Notes under the pieces: model-generated
The model's database searches: none
What the model was told of the DNA's origin: nothing
What the model saw: only the letters and a program-made list of their open reading frames with translations
Assembly (NCBI GenBank): GCA_020073445.1
Contig: JAIQFE010000002.1
Span: 62,001-126,000 of the forward strand
Reading direction: 5' to 3'
DNA length: 64,000 nucleotides
Source of the DNA: Terriglobia bacterium
Lineage (GTDB): Bacteria > Acidobacteriota > Terriglobia > Bryobacterales > Bryobacteraceae
Translations under genes and position numbers: made by a program
Part shown: positions 7,817 through 16,963 of the stretch, one piece after another
Layout: each line of letters opens with the position of its first letter
Numbering within the stretch: position 1 is the first letter of the stretch

Positions 7817-10120
7817 ATGAAACGCAGTATAGTCTTGCGATGCCTGCCCCTGTTGCTGCTGGTATTAGCGTCTTGCAGCTCCGACCCGAAGGTCCAGGCG
7901 CAACGTTACGTCGATAACGGAAACAAATTTTTCGCCAAGGCCAAGTACAAAGAAGCCGCCATCATGTACCGGAAGGCGATCGCCAAGAGTCCGCTGCTTG
8001 GCGAGTCCTATTACCGCATGGGCTTGACGGCGTTGAAGCTGGGAGGGCTCGGAGACGCGGTGGGAATGTTCCGCCGCGCCGTGGACCTGCAGCCCGAGAA
8101 CAGTGACGCCGCGGTTCAGCTGGCGACCATATACGTGTTTGCCGCCGCTCAGAACGGACAGCAAGCTACGCAGCTTTTGGAGGAAGCCGCGGGGCTGGCC
8201 GAGAAGATCCTCGCCAAAGACCCCAACTCGTTCGATGGTCTTCGGATCGCCGGCCAGATCGCGTTGTTGAAGAACGATACCAAAACGGCGGTTGCTCACT
8301 TGGAGCATGCCAACCGGCTAAAGCCGAATTCGCCGGAAATCGTGCTGGTGTATTTCGAGGCGCTGGTCCGCAACAACCAGAAAGAAGTTGGCGAAAAGAT
8401 GGTCCGCGATTTTATCGACCAGCAAAAGAACTATGGCCCAGCTTACGACCGGCTGTACTACCAGTACATGGTCGACAAACAACCCGACGACGCCGAGAAG
8501 ATCCTGAAGCTCAAGGTCGCGAATAATCCCAAGTCGGCGAACTACCTGCTCCAGCTGGCGACACATTACGTCCTTGTGAACCGGCGCCCGGACATGGATG
8601 CGGTCATTCGCACGATGACCGATGAAAAGCAGTTCCCCGACGGCCACTTGATGGCGGGCGACTTTTACTTTTTCCGGATGAAGGAATTCGAGCTGGCGAA
8701 ACAGCAGTATGAGGCCGGCATGAAGGCCCTTCCCAAAGACAAAGCGGTGTATCAGAAGCGCTTGGTCGAATTGTACGCGAGCACGGGAAGCAATGCGGAA
8801 GCGAATCAGCTGGTGGACGCTCTTTTGAAGGAGAACCCCAAGGACTCCGACGCCATCGCGATGCACGCGGCCCTCTTGTTGACTAGCGGAAAGCCGGAGC
8901 AAGTGAATCAGGCCGCCATCGATCTGCAAAGCCTGGTCTCCAAGAATCCGAACAACCATCTGCTGCGTTTTAACTATGCCCGAGCGTTGCTGGCCAAAGG
9001 TCAGATCGAACCCGCCCGGCTCCAGCTGGAAGATGCTCTTAAGACGCGCCCGGACTTTGTGTCTGCCCGGGAACTCCTGGCCCGCATTTACCTGGTCAAG
9101 CAAGAGCCAGCCAAGGCACTTCAGGCTGCCGACGACCTGCTGAAGATAGATGGGAGAAACCTGACGGGGCATCTGGCGCGTTCGGCTGCCCTGCTGGCTC
9201 TCAAGGACACCGACAAGGCCCGGGCGGAGCTGGATCTGATCACCAAGCTTTTTCCGCAGAACCCGGATGCCCGGTATCAGGTCGGCCTGCTGGCTTGGCA
9301 GGACAAGGATTATAAGAAGGCCGAACAAACCTTCGGATCGCTGTACCGGGACAACCACGACAGTCGCGGACTGATGGGAATCACCGAGACAATGGCTGCG
9401 CAAAACCACCTCGACGAGGCCATCAAGGAGATGGACAAGGCTATCGCCGCCGAGCCGGCCAGGCAGGATTTGAAACTTGCTCGCGCCAATCTTTTCGTGC
9501 GCGCACAGCGCTACGACGATGCTATCGCGACTTTCAAGGGACTGCTGGAAAAAGAGCCGGCCTCAGCCGACCTGCTTTTCCGGCTGGCGGAGACCTATCG
9601 CCGCAAGGGCGATATCAATCTGGCTGCGGAGACCTTCCGCAAATCCAGCCAGGCGGCTCCCACCAATGCGCTCCCCTTGGTGCAACTGGGCTTGATTCTG
9701 GAAACGATCGGCCCGCTCGACCAGGCGAAGGCGGTGTACGAGCAGATCCTCAAGCTCGACCCCAATAATGCGATCGCCCTGAACAATCTGGCGTACCGCA
9801 AAGCCGAAGAGGGGCTGGATCTGGATTCCGCGCTGACCATGGCGCAACGCGCCCGCCAGATCCAACCCAATGCGACCGCTATGGCCGATACTCTGGGCTG
9901 GATCTACATCAAGAAGAATATGAGCGGCGAAGCGGAGCGCATCTTCAAGGACCTGGTGGGCAAGGATCCCAACAATCCGATGTTCCACTATCACTACGGG
10001 ATGGCGTTGATGCAGAAAGGCGACAAATCCTCCGCGAAACATGAATTCGAGGTCGCGCTGAAGAACAAGCCTTCCAAGGACGATGCCGGCAAGATTCAGG
10101 ATCTGCTGAATAAGCTGTAA
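7817..10120 (+). CDS. Large TPR-repeat lipoprotein, PEP-CTERM-system PrsT-like
   Basis: A 767-residue exported lipoprotein (lipobox LVLASC at about residue 20) made almost wholly of tetratricopeptide repeats, with repeated units such as KEAAIMYRKAIAKSP and EPARQDLKLARANLF. TPR lipoproteins of this size belong to exosortase/PEP-CTERM exopolysaccharide loci in many Gram-negative bacteria. That reading is favoured because the next gene, 23 bp downstream, resembles the CAAX-protease family linked to the same system. A general assembly or scaffold role in the envelope is the safest call. Confidence 0.8.
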   Translation: MKRSIVLRCLPLLLLVLASCSSDPKVQAQRYVDNGNKFFAKAKYKEAAIMYRKAIAKSPLLGESYYRMGLTALKLGGLGDAVGMFRRAVDLQPENSDAAVQLATIYVFAAAQNGQQATQLLEEAAGLAEKILAKDPNSFDGLRIAGQIALLKNDTKTAVAHLEHANRLKPNSPEIVLVYFEALVRNNQKEVGEKMVRDFIDQQKNYGPAYDRLYYQYMVDKQPDDAEKILKLKVANNPKSANYLLQLATHYVLVNRRPDMDAVIRTMTDEKQFPDGHLMAGDFYFFRMKEFELAKQQYEAGMKALPKDKAVYQKRLVELYASTGSNAEANQLVDALLKENPKDSDAIAMHAALLLTSGKPEQVNQAAIDLQSLVSKNPNNHLLRFNYARALLAKGQIEPARLQLEDALKTRPDFVSARELLARIYLVKQEPAKALQAADDLLKIDGRNLTGHLARSAALLALKDTDKARAELDLITKLFPQNPDARYQVGLLAWQDKDYKKAEQTFGSLYRDNHDSRGLMGITETMAAQNHLDEAIKEMDKAIAAEPARQDLKLARANLFVRAQRYDDAIATFKGLLEKEPASADLLFRLAETYRRKGDINLAAETFRKSSQAAPTNALPLVQLGLILETIGPLDQAKAVYEQILKLDPNNAIALNNLAYRKAEEGLDLDSALTMAQRARQIQPNATAMADTLGWIYIKKNMSGEAERIFKDLVGKDPNNPMFHYHYGMALMQKGDKSSAKHEFEVALKNKPSKDDAGKIQDLLNKL

Positions 10121-10143
10121 CGAGATCTTTACGAGATCCTGAA

Positions 10144-10800
10144 TTGACATCGCTTCCCTACGTGGTCCCGTTCGGCGCGGTGATCGCTCTGCTCGCCGTC
10201 CGGCCCTATCTGCCCCTGTCTCCGCTGGCGGAGCAGGCGGTCTGGATTCTGGTGATGGTCGCCATCCTGGCTTTGGTGGCGCGTCCGGTCCTGGACTTCC
10301 GGGTGCGAAACTGGGGCGGCTCACTCCTGGTGGGCGTCGCGGTGTTTGCGATCTGGATCGGACCGGACCGGATCCTTCCCGGTTACCATTCCTACTGGCT
10401 TTTTTCGAATTCCATAACCGGTTCGGTCGCCGGCTCCCTGCCCGAATCCAGCCGCGCGGATGCGGCCGTACTGACGTTGCGGACGCTGCGCGCGGCCATC
10501 TTCGTGCCCATCGCCGAGGAACTGTTCTGGCGCGCCTGGCTGATGCGCTGGGCGATTTCACAGGATTTCACGAAGATTCCTCTGGGCGCCTGGTCGGCCC
10601 GCGCGTTCTGGATTGTGGCCGTCTTGTTCGCCCTCGAACACGGGGCGCTGTGGGATGTGGGTCTGGCTGCCGGGATCTTGTACAACTGGTGGATGGTGCG
10701 CACGAAAAGCCTGGGCGATGTGATTGTGGCCCACGGGGTCACAAATGCGGTCCTCAGCGCCTACGTGATCTTTGCGAACCAGTGGCAGTACTGGCCATGA
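10144..10800 (+). CDS. CAAX-protease-related membrane protein, PEP-CTERM-associated type
   Basis: A 218-residue polytopic membrane protein of the CPBP/CAAX intramembrane protease superfamily. The glutamate-pair motif is present as AEELFWRAW (Glu 125-126, Arg 130), with a later ALEHG histidine and a third motif around IVAHGVTNAVL. This subgroup is known next to exosortase/PEP-CTERM genes. The start is a TTG at 10144, the only start close to the normal N terminus, 23 bp after the TPR gene, so the two are probably co-transcribed. A PEP-CTERM substrate is encoded at 48306-48902; no exosortase is in the window. Confidence 0.78.
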   Translation: MTSLPYVVPFGAVIALLAVRPYLPLSPLAEQAVWILVMVAILALVARPVLDFRVRNWGGSLLVGVAVFAIWIGPDRILPGYHSYWLFSNSITGSVAGSLPESSRADAAVLTLRTLRAAIFVPIAEELFWRAWLMRWAISQDFTKIPLGAWSARAFWIVAVLFALEHGALWDVGLAAGILYNWWMVRTKSLGDVIVAHGVTNAVLSAYVIFANQWQYWP

Positions 10801-10808
10801 CGGAATGA

Positions 10809-10880
10809 AGGGCCGGACATGTCCGGCCCCTACAAGGCGGTAGGGGCGAGGCCCACTTGCGGGTAAACATGCCTCGCCCG
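10809..10880. repeat. Double-hairpin intergenic repeat between convergent genes
   Basis: A perfect 20-bp palindrome GGGCCGGACATGTCCGGCCC (10810-10829) is followed by an inverted repeat GGGCGAGGC / GCCTCGCCC (10844-10852 and 10871-10879). It fills the gap between two convergent genes and could end transcription from both sides. Its style matches the other palindromic repeats here. Confidence 0.7.
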
Positions 10881-10887
10881 AGAAAAT

Positions 10888-11394
10888 CTATTCGGTTTTA
10901 CGGAACAGACTGTCGAATGCCGCACGGGCATCCGTGGCGTTCCGCGGTTCGGCAAGGCTGGCACCATTGGAACCTGGCGGGGGTGGCGCTGCCGGAGCCG
11001 GATGGGCTACGTCGCGCGCTACCGTGACGCGCGCCTTGAAAAGTTCGCATTGATTGGCCTGGTCCTTCGCGGCGATGCGCACCGGGATTGGCTTCAGGCA
11101 TTGGAAGCGCGTGGATGGCTCGAAGTAGGAGCACTGCTTACAGCAGTGCAAAGCCACTCCGCACTTGGGACACTGCTTGAAGTCGAACCCTTCCGCCATC
11201 AGGGTCGAGCAGTTGTAGCATCGCGACGCGGTTACGGACTGCACCATCCGCGGAAGGCGCGGGCCGGTGATGTCCAGAGGCGGCCGGGGACCTTGCGGGC
11301 GCGGGCGATCCTCTCTGTTAAATGAACCGTTGTCGGAACGCGGACGGTCGGAGTCGTTATAGCCCCGTTGCCGGTACTTGCGGTCGCCTTCCAT
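10888..11394 (-). CDS. Cysteine-rich zinc-ribbon protein of unknown function
   Basis: A 168-residue protein with a charged, Arg/Pro/Asn-rich N terminus (1-45), a cysteine-rich centre (about 58-105) and a Pro/Ala-rich C terminus. The centre has CYNCST, CPKCG, CCKQCSYF and CLKPIPVRI, i.e. two probable zinc-binding clusters. I do not recognise a named family. The disordered basic N terminus and zinc ribbons suggest nucleic-acid or protein binding, but that is inference. Transcribed leftwards from its own promoter region, convergent with the CAAX-like gene. Confidence 0.65.
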   Translation of the reverse strand: MEGDRKYRQRGYNDSDRPRSDNGSFNREDRPRPQGPRPPLDITGPRLPRMVQSVTASRCYNCSTLMAEGFDFKQCPKCGVALHCCKQCSYFEPSTRFQCLKPIPVRIAAKDQANQCELFKARVTVARDVAHPAPAAPPPPGSNGASLAEPRNATDARAAFDSLFRKTE

Positions 11395-11632
11395 AGAATG
11401 CTGGTTGGCTCACTCCTTTGTTGTTCAAACGGTACTGGGATTCCCTGGATTCAATCGGGTCGGCAGAATTTTTGCGAGACGCGGGTCCAGCCAGACGGGG
11501 AACAATTCAGTATTTGGATACCCGCGAGAACGTCTAAACCACTATGTACCACGAACTGAGCACAGAATCCAGCAAAATCTTTCGGGCTCACCAGATACTT
11601 CGGCAGTACTAGTCACCTGCTTTAGATCGAAA

Positions 11633-14191
11633 TCACTCCGCGGGCGCATCGCTGGCCCACTTCAGCAGGGCGTTGCAGGGGCGGTTAATGGGGTCGTCAA
11701 AGTGGTTGGGAGCGATCCGGACGGAAAATCCGAGCCGTCCGGTGGCATAGGGGACAATATCGCGCCCGAACAAAACCGCGTTTCCATGTTGTTCGCGGGG
11801 TTCGAGAACCAGTACCTGGACCTCCTCCAGTTCCCCCTCCGGACCCACCCTGCCGACCAGGGCCTCGACGCGCACGTCGTCCGCTTTGAGGCCCGCCAGA
11901 TCCACTTCGGCCCGCAGCGCGACCGGCAGCCCCGTAGAGACCGTATCCGCGTCGATGCTGCAACTGGCAAAGCGCACCCGGGGCCAGGCCGCCACCACTT
12001 CGCGGCTCCAGCGGACGCGCTCGCGGACCGCCCGGAACTGCCCCTCCGAGATAGTCTGAAAGGCGCGGTGCGCCGAATCGTAGAGCTGAGTGCGGTACTC
12101 GTCGACCATCCGCTGGCAGTTGAAATTCGCGCTGAGCTGCCGCAGCGACGCCTTGACGCGCCGCATCCATTGTTCCGGAACGCCCTGGTCCCGGTCATAG
12201 TACAGCGGCACGATCTCGTTCTCGAGCGCTGAGTAGATTCCCGCCGCATGCGCATCGTCGCGATCCGGGGAATACGGTTCGCGGTCGCCGATCGCCCATC
12301 CGCCGGCTGCATCTTCGGCTTCGTCGAACCAGCCATCCAGGATGCTCATGTTCAGCGCGCCGTTGATGCCGGCCTTCATGCCGCTGGTGCCCGAGGCCTC
12401 TTCTCCGCGGCGCGGCGTGTTGAGCCAGATATCGACTCCGCCGACCAGCTCGCGCGCCACTTGAATCCCGTAGTCCTCCACGAAGACCACTCGCCCGGCG
12501 AGCTCCGGATCGCGCGAGAATTCTACGATTTCGCGAATCAGCGTCTTGCCCGGTACGTCCTGGGGATGAGCCTTCCCGGCAACTACGAGTTGCACCGGCC
12601 GGGTGGGATGCGTCAGGATGCGCTTGAGCCGTCCCAGATCGCGGAAGATCAGCGTGGCTCGTTTGTAGGTGGCGAAGCGCCGCGCGAATCCGATGGTCAG
12701 TGCTTCGGGGTCCAGTACTTCCTGCAGGCGGCGGATTTCGGGCGCCGACGCATTGCGGACCACCGCGCTGGCGATCACGCTTTCCCGCACGAACACCACC
12801 ATGCGGCGTTTTCTCCGGCGGTGCGCCTCCCACAGTTCCGAATCCGGGATGTCGGCGATCTGCTCCCAGACTGTCGGCTCGGCGTGGCCTTCGCGCCAAT
12901 CCGGCTGCAGGTACTGGTCATAGAGCGCGGCGAAGTCGCCATTGATCCAGGAGGGCAGATGGACGCCGTTGGTGATCGAGGTAATGGGGATTTCCCACAC
13001 GGGGAGCTTGGGCCACAACCCTTCCCACATTTGTTGCGAAACGATCCGGTGCAGGCGGCTGACCGCGTTCCGGTAAGCGGATGCCTTAATGGCCGCGATG
13101 GCCATGGAGAAAGGCTCCTGCTCGTCCTGCGGATTGCGGCGCCCTAGAGACATCAGTTCATCGAAGGCGATGCCGGCCTGGCGGCAATACGGTTCGAAGT
13201 ACTGGCGCATCAGGCCGGTATCGAATAAATCGATGCCGGCGGGCACGGGAGTGTGCGTGGTGAACACGTTATTGGTGCGCGACGCTTCCAATGCCTCCTC
13301 AAGGCTCAACTGTTGTTCGGCCATCAGCACACGAATCCGCTCGATGGCCTGAAAAGCCGCGTGGCCTTCGTTCATGTGATAGACGGTCGCCTTCAGGCCG
13401 AGTTCCTTCAGCACCCGCAGCCCGCCGATCCCCAAGACGATTTCCTGGCAAATCCGCTTGTGATGATCGCCGGCATAGAGCTGGCCGGTGATGTCGCGGT
13501 GAAATGGGTCGGGGTTGTTGGGGATGTTGCTGTCCATCAGGTACAGGCGGACACGTCCGAGATCGATGCGCCAGACCTTGAGGTACACCACCACGTCCCC
13601 CGCCAGCACGTCCACGATCAGCTCACTACCGTCGGCGCGAGTTACGGGCGTGATCGGCAGGGAATAAAAGTCGTTGACGGGAGTCCGTTCCTGCTGCCAT
13701 CCGTTGGGATCGAGCGATTGCCGGAAATACCCGCGCTGGTATAGCAGACCCAGGCCGACCAGCGGCAGGATCGCGTCGCTGGAGGCTTTGAGGTGGTCGC
13801 CGGACAGGACTCCCAGGCCGCCCGAGTAAATGGGCATGCAATCCAGCAGGCCGTATTCCATCGAAAAGTAGGCCACCAGCATGTCTGAGTCGGACTCAGA
13901 TTGAGGGGCCATATAGGCGTCCAGCGTTTCGCAAGCTCGGCGGTACAGTGCCAGATACCGCGGATCCCGCGCGGCCCGTTCCAGGGTTTCTTGAGGAACG
14001 CGCCCCAGCATCACCACCGGGTTGTGATTCGACGCTTTCCAGATGGCCGGGTCCAACCGCCGGAAAACTGCGCGCTGCGGGTGGTGCCAGCTCCACATCA
14101 GATTGAGGCCGAGTTCGGGCAGCCGGCTGAGCGCTGGGGGAAGCGCCGGCCTTACGAGAAATTCCTTGAGGGGACGAATCTGAAAAGACAT
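11633..14191 (-). CDS. glgP: Alpha-glucan phosphorylase, GlgP family
   Basis: An 852-residue cytosolic enzyme that releases glucose-1-phosphate from glycogen or maltodextrin. It matches the bacterial/archaeal alpha-glucan phosphorylase branch: a DUF3417-like N terminus with LGLNLMWSWHHPQRAVF, then YFSMEYGL, YSGGLGVLSGDHLKASSD, FTTHTPVPAG, and the PLP-site region EEASGTSGMKAGINGALN. Length fits the family. The start ATG at 14191 gives the expected N terminus. It is monocistronic here; no glgB or glgX is adjacent. Confidence 0.92.
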   Translation of the reverse strand: MSFQIRPLKEFLVRPALPPALSRLPELGLNLMWSWHHPQRAVFRRLDPAIWKASNHNPVVMLGRVPQETLERAARDPRYLALYRRACETLDAYMAPQSESDSDMLVAYFSMEYGLLDCMPIYSGGLGVLSGDHLKASSDAILPLVGLGLLYQRGYFRQSLDPNGWQQERTPVNDFYSLPITPVTRADGSELIVDVLAGDVVVYLKVWRIDLGRVRLYLMDSNIPNNPDPFHRDITGQLYAGDHHKRICQEIVLGIGGLRVLKELGLKATVYHMNEGHAAFQAIERIRVLMAEQQLSLEEALEASRTNNVFTTHTPVPAGIDLFDTGLMRQYFEPYCRQAGIAFDELMSLGRRNPQDEQEPFSMAIAAIKASAYRNAVSRLHRIVSQQMWEGLWPKLPVWEIPITSITNGVHLPSWINGDFAALYDQYLQPDWREGHAEPTVWEQIADIPDSELWEAHRRRKRRMVVFVRESVIASAVVRNASAPEIRRLQEVLDPEALTIGFARRFATYKRATLIFRDLGRLKRILTHPTRPVQLVVAGKAHPQDVPGKTLIREIVEFSRDPELAGRVVFVEDYGIQVARELVGGVDIWLNTPRRGEEASGTSGMKAGINGALNMSILDGWFDEAEDAAGGWAIGDREPYSPDRDDAHAAGIYSALENEIVPLYYDRDQGVPEQWMRRVKASLRQLSANFNCQRMVDEYRTQLYDSAHRAFQTISEGQFRAVRERVRWSREVVAAWPRVRFASCSIDADTVSTGLPVALRAEVDLAGLKADDVRVEALVGRVGPEGELEEVQVLVLEPREQHGNAVLFGRDIVPYATGRLGFSVRIAPNHFDDPINRPCNALLKWASDAPAE

Positions 14192-14270
14192 CTTCGCAGG
14201 ACTAAAGAATTTGAGAATAGCAGACGCCGCCCACGACTAGGGATTCACGATATGCTGGAGAATGCTCGCC

Positions 14271-15131
14271 ATGCTGCGTGTCCTATCGGCTGCCCTGCTG
14301 TGCGCCGTGTTTCTGGCATCGTGCAGCTCGAAAAAGCCCATAGTAGTCGGTTCGAAAAATGAAACCGAACAAATGCTTCTGGGCGAAATCGTGGCTCAGC
14401 ACCTGGAGCACCGTCTGGGCCGGCCCGTCCAGCGCCGTTCCGGGCTGGGAAATACCGGCGTACTGTACCAGGCCCTTCTCTCCGGTGAAGTCGGTGTCTA
14501 CCCGGAATACACCGGCCTGATCGAATCCGAAATTCTTAAGGAGCAGGCCAACTCGGATCCACAGATCGTGCTGGCGCGCGTGCGCCAGGAAATGGCCCGT
14601 GTAGCGCAGACCGAGGTTCTGGACCCATTGGGGTTCGATAACCCCTCCGCCATGGTTGTGCGCGCCGCAAGCACGGAGCAGATCGCCAGCTTGAGCGACG
14701 CGGCCAAAAGCACGAAGCGCTGGCGGCTGGGCGTCCCTTACGAGTTTCAATCCCGCTCGGATGGACTGCAGGAGCTTGCACTGTACCGCCTTCCGATGGA
14801 TTCACCTCGCATCCTGGATCCGAAACAGCTCTTTGTTGCGCTAGCCAATGGCGACGTGGACATGATCGCGACTCGCGCCACCGACGGCCATCTGACGTCT
14901 GACTGGAAGATTCTAGCCGACGACCAGAAGGTTTTTCCGCCCTACGAGGCTTGCCTGCTGGTTCGCAAAGACCTGATCGCAGCCGAGCCCGGCCTGCGGC
15001 CCGCCTTGGCGGAGCTATCCGGGAAAATTAACGCCGACACCATGCGGAAGCTGAACGCGGAGGTCGACGTGGTCGGCCGTCCGCTGGCTGCCGTGGCTGC
15101 CGGGTTTCTGGCCCAAGCCGGGCTGAAGTAA
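14271..15131 (+). CDS. Glycine betaine/choline-type ABC transporter substrate-binding lipoprotein, orphan
   Basis: A 286-residue lipoprotein (signal with lipobox FLASC) of the OpuAC/ProX/OsmF binding-protein family. It shows KPIVVGSKNETEQMLLGEIVAQHLE, GLGNTGVLYQALLSGEVGVYPEYTG and, late in the chain, FPPYEACLLVRKDL, all typical. In this family it would bind a quaternary-amine osmoprotectant in the periplasm. I choose ATG 14271 over 14262 because GGAG ends only 1 base before 14262 but 10 bases before 14271. No permease or ATPase gene is next to it. Confidence 0.85.
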   Translation: MLRVLSAALLCAVFLASCSSKKPIVVGSKNETEQMLLGEIVAQHLEHRLGRPVQRRSGLGNTGVLYQALLSGEVGVYPEYTGLIESEILKEQANSDPQIVLARVRQEMARVAQTEVLDPLGFDNPSAMVVRAASTEQIASLSDAAKSTKRWRLGVPYEFQSRSDGLQELALYRLPMDSPRILDPKQLFVALANGDVDMIATRATDGHLTSDWKILADDQKVFPPYEACLLVRKDLIAAEPGLRPALAELSGKINADTMRKLNAEVDVVGRPLAAVAAGFLAQAGLK

Positions 15132-15197
15132 TCTCCAGTCAACGTTTTACCTTCCGCCCACGTTTCATCTGGCAGAGGAATGTTGGAAGCGACGCTC

Positions 15198-15704
15198 ATG
15201 GGCGAGATCCCGCGCGAGAGGGCCGACTCGTTTGAGCAGGTTCTGCGCCAGCGCGAAGCTCAGGTGCTGCGGACTGCGTTCCGCATTCTGGGCAACTGGG
15301 CGGATGCCGAAGACGTCGCCCAGGAGGCGTTCCTGCGTCTGCACCGGCATGGACTCGCATTTGCGAACGACGCGGCGACTGGGGGCTGGCTATATCGAGT
15401 AACCGTGAACCTGTGCCTGGACCGGACCCGTTCGGCTCGCCCATCGCAGGAGCTACCGGAATTGCCTAGCCTTGCGAGGTCGGCCGAGGCGGTGGTCTTA
15501 ATGGAAGAGAAAAAGCAGCGGCTGACGTCGGCCCTGGCTTTGCTTCCGCCGAAAGAGCGGGCGGCGGTGGTGCTGCGCGAGATCGAGGGACTGTCGACGG
15601 CGGAGGTCGCGGCGGCCTTGGGCTCGTCGGAGGTGACCGTGCGGAGCCAGATCTCGAAGGCTCTGGTGCGGCTGCGGGGCATTTTGAATCGAGAGGAAGT
15701 ATGA
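15198..15704 (+). CDS. ECF-type sigma-70 factor
   Basis: A 168-residue extracytoplasmic-function sigma factor. Region 2 includes AFRILGNWADAEDVAQEAFLR and region 4 includes LLPPKERAAVVLREIEGLSTAEVAAALGSSEVTVRSQ. The ATG at 15198 has GGAAG at 8 bases; an upstream ATG at 15180 has its Shine-Dalgarno too close. The stop overlaps the next gene by ATGA, so the pair is translationally coupled, which is the usual layout of sigma and anti-sigma genes. Confidence 0.88.
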   Translation: MGEIPRERADSFEQVLRQREAQVLRTAFRILGNWADAEDVAQEAFLRLHRHGLAFANDAATGGWLYRVTVNLCLDRTRSARPSQELPELPSLARSAEAVVLMEEKKQRLTSALALLPPKERAAVVLREIEGLSTAEVAAALGSSEVTVRSQISKALVRLRGILNREEV

Positions 15705-16084
15705 ACGAAGAAGAGATTCGGGGACTATTTCGCGAAATGCGCGAGGAGCCGGTTCCGTCGGATTCGCTGGCTCGGGTGCGCGCCGCGGTGGATCAGCGGA
15801 TTCACCAGAGGCCGTGGCTGTCTGCGTGGAAGATCGCGGCGGCGATGGTTATGGCAAGCTGCATCGTAGCTGGATTTTTGCTGTTCAGGCCTGCGAAGAC
15901 GCCCGTGAAGGTCGTAGACCAGCCCAGCACGCCCGAAGTTACGCAGGTGCTGCCTCCGCCCGAGAGCCCGGTCCGTACTGCACCTAGGCCAAGGCGCTCG
16001 CATCCTCGACCGGTTGAGAGCGTGCCGGTATCGATTCGTATCGAAACGCCGGATCCCGATGTTGTGATCTTGCTCGTGAATTAA
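15701..16084 (+). CDS. Probable membrane anti-sigma factor
   Basis: A 127-residue protein with a short acidic N terminus (MNEEEIRGLFREMREE), one membrane segment at about 46-66 (KIAAAMVMASCIVAGFLLF) and a Pro/Arg-rich periplasmic tail. I see no HxxxCxxC zinc anti-sigma motif. The call rests on topology and on the ATGA overlap with the ECF sigma gene. Members of such short, poorly conserved families are often missed by homology. Confidence 0.6.
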   Translation: MNEEEIRGLFREMREEPVPSDSLARVRAAVDQRIHQRPWLSAWKIAAAMVMASCIVAGFLLFRPAKTPVKVVDQPSTPEVTQVLPPPESPVRTAPRPRRSHPRPVESVPVSIRIETPDPDVVILLVN

Positions 16085-16097
16085 AGGAGCGATGACT

Positions 16098-16865
16098 ATG
16101 CGTACGATGATGACGATCCTCTTGGCTGCGGGCCTGCTTCACGCCCAAGACAAGCCAACCGAAATAGTAAAGCCGGAACCTCGGGAAGCCGTGATCATCC
16201 CGGTCAAGACGCTCACCGGCGATTCGTTCGACCGCCTCGTAAACCTGCTGGGGGTCTTCAATGCACAGCTCAGGGCGGATAAGAACCTGCGGACCATCAT
16301 TGTCTACGCTCCCAAGGAAGTGGTGGAGCAAATGCGCAAGGTCGTGGCCGAGCTGGACCGGCCGGGGAGTGAAGCTGCCATCGGACGGAACATCGACATG
16401 ACCATGACGTTTCTGAAGTGCTCCACCAAACCTGGTGCTGGTACGTCCACGCTTCCGGGCGATCTCGAGGCTGTTGCGAAGCAATTGCGCGCCGCCACGC
16501 AGTATAAAGACATTGAAGTGTGGGATGTCGTGCCGCTGCGCCTTCAGGAAGGCAAGGTGACAGATCAGTCACTGCGGCTGCCTGGTTCAACGCTTCCGGG
16601 CGGCGGGTTCCCCACCGCGAATATTCGCATTCACCCGGAGTCGGTGACTCATAAGGATCAGGGACGCTACGTACGGTTCGAGCGGGTCCAGATTGGATTT
16701 CGGATACCAGTGCCCACCGGGCTAAACCAATTTCAATACATGGATTTCGGTGTAACCACAGCCGGTGATTTCATGGAAGGGCAAAAGACCGTGCTCGGAA
16801 AAGTTTCCGGAATGGAAGAAGACACGGCCATCTTCGTAGTGATCGCGCTCAAGGTTCTGGACTAG
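16098..16865 (+). CDS. Secreted protein with secretin N-like domain, in an ECF sigma operon
   Basis: About 255 residues with a short signal peptide ending at LLHAQD. Residues about 28-90 (VKTLTGDSFDRLVNLLGVF, TIIVYAPKEVVEQMRKVVAELDRP) resemble the secretin_N/NolW fold, where the phrase 'v..t....i..i..li..lD.p' recurs. The rest is unassigned beta-rich sequence. I choose ATG 16098 because AGGAG at 16085-16089 is 8 bases before it and only 2 bases before the other ATG at 16092. Third gene of the sigma/anti-sigma operon, so it may be a target or sensor partner. Confidence 0.6.
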   Translation: MRTMMTILLAAGLLHAQDKPTEIVKPEPREAVIIPVKTLTGDSFDRLVNLLGVFNAQLRADKNLRTIIVYAPKEVVEQMRKVVAELDRPGSEAAIGRNIDMTMTFLKCSTKPGAGTSTLPGDLEAVAKQLRAATQYKDIEVWDVVPLRLQEGKVTDQSLRLPGSTLPGGGFPTANIRIHPESVTHKDQGRYVRFERVQIGFRIPVPTGLNQFQYMDFGVTTAGDFMEGQKTVLGKVSGMEEDTAIFVVIALKVLD

Positions 16866-16951
16866 GGGTGGGGCGGACTTCAGTCCGCGCGTGGCTTCAG
16901 CCTCGCCGTCCAGCGGAGCTGAAGCTCCGCGCAGGATAAATCCTGCCCTCC
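16865..16951 (-). repeat. 87-bp multi-hairpin repeat, copy C (inverted)
   Basis: Reverse complement of copy A at 7551-7637 over its full length with 4 differences, starting at the last base of the preceding stop codon. It keeps all four palindromes. It lies between convergent genes and could form a bidirectional transcript end. Confidence 0.88.
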
Positions 16952-16963
16952 AGGAACGAATTC

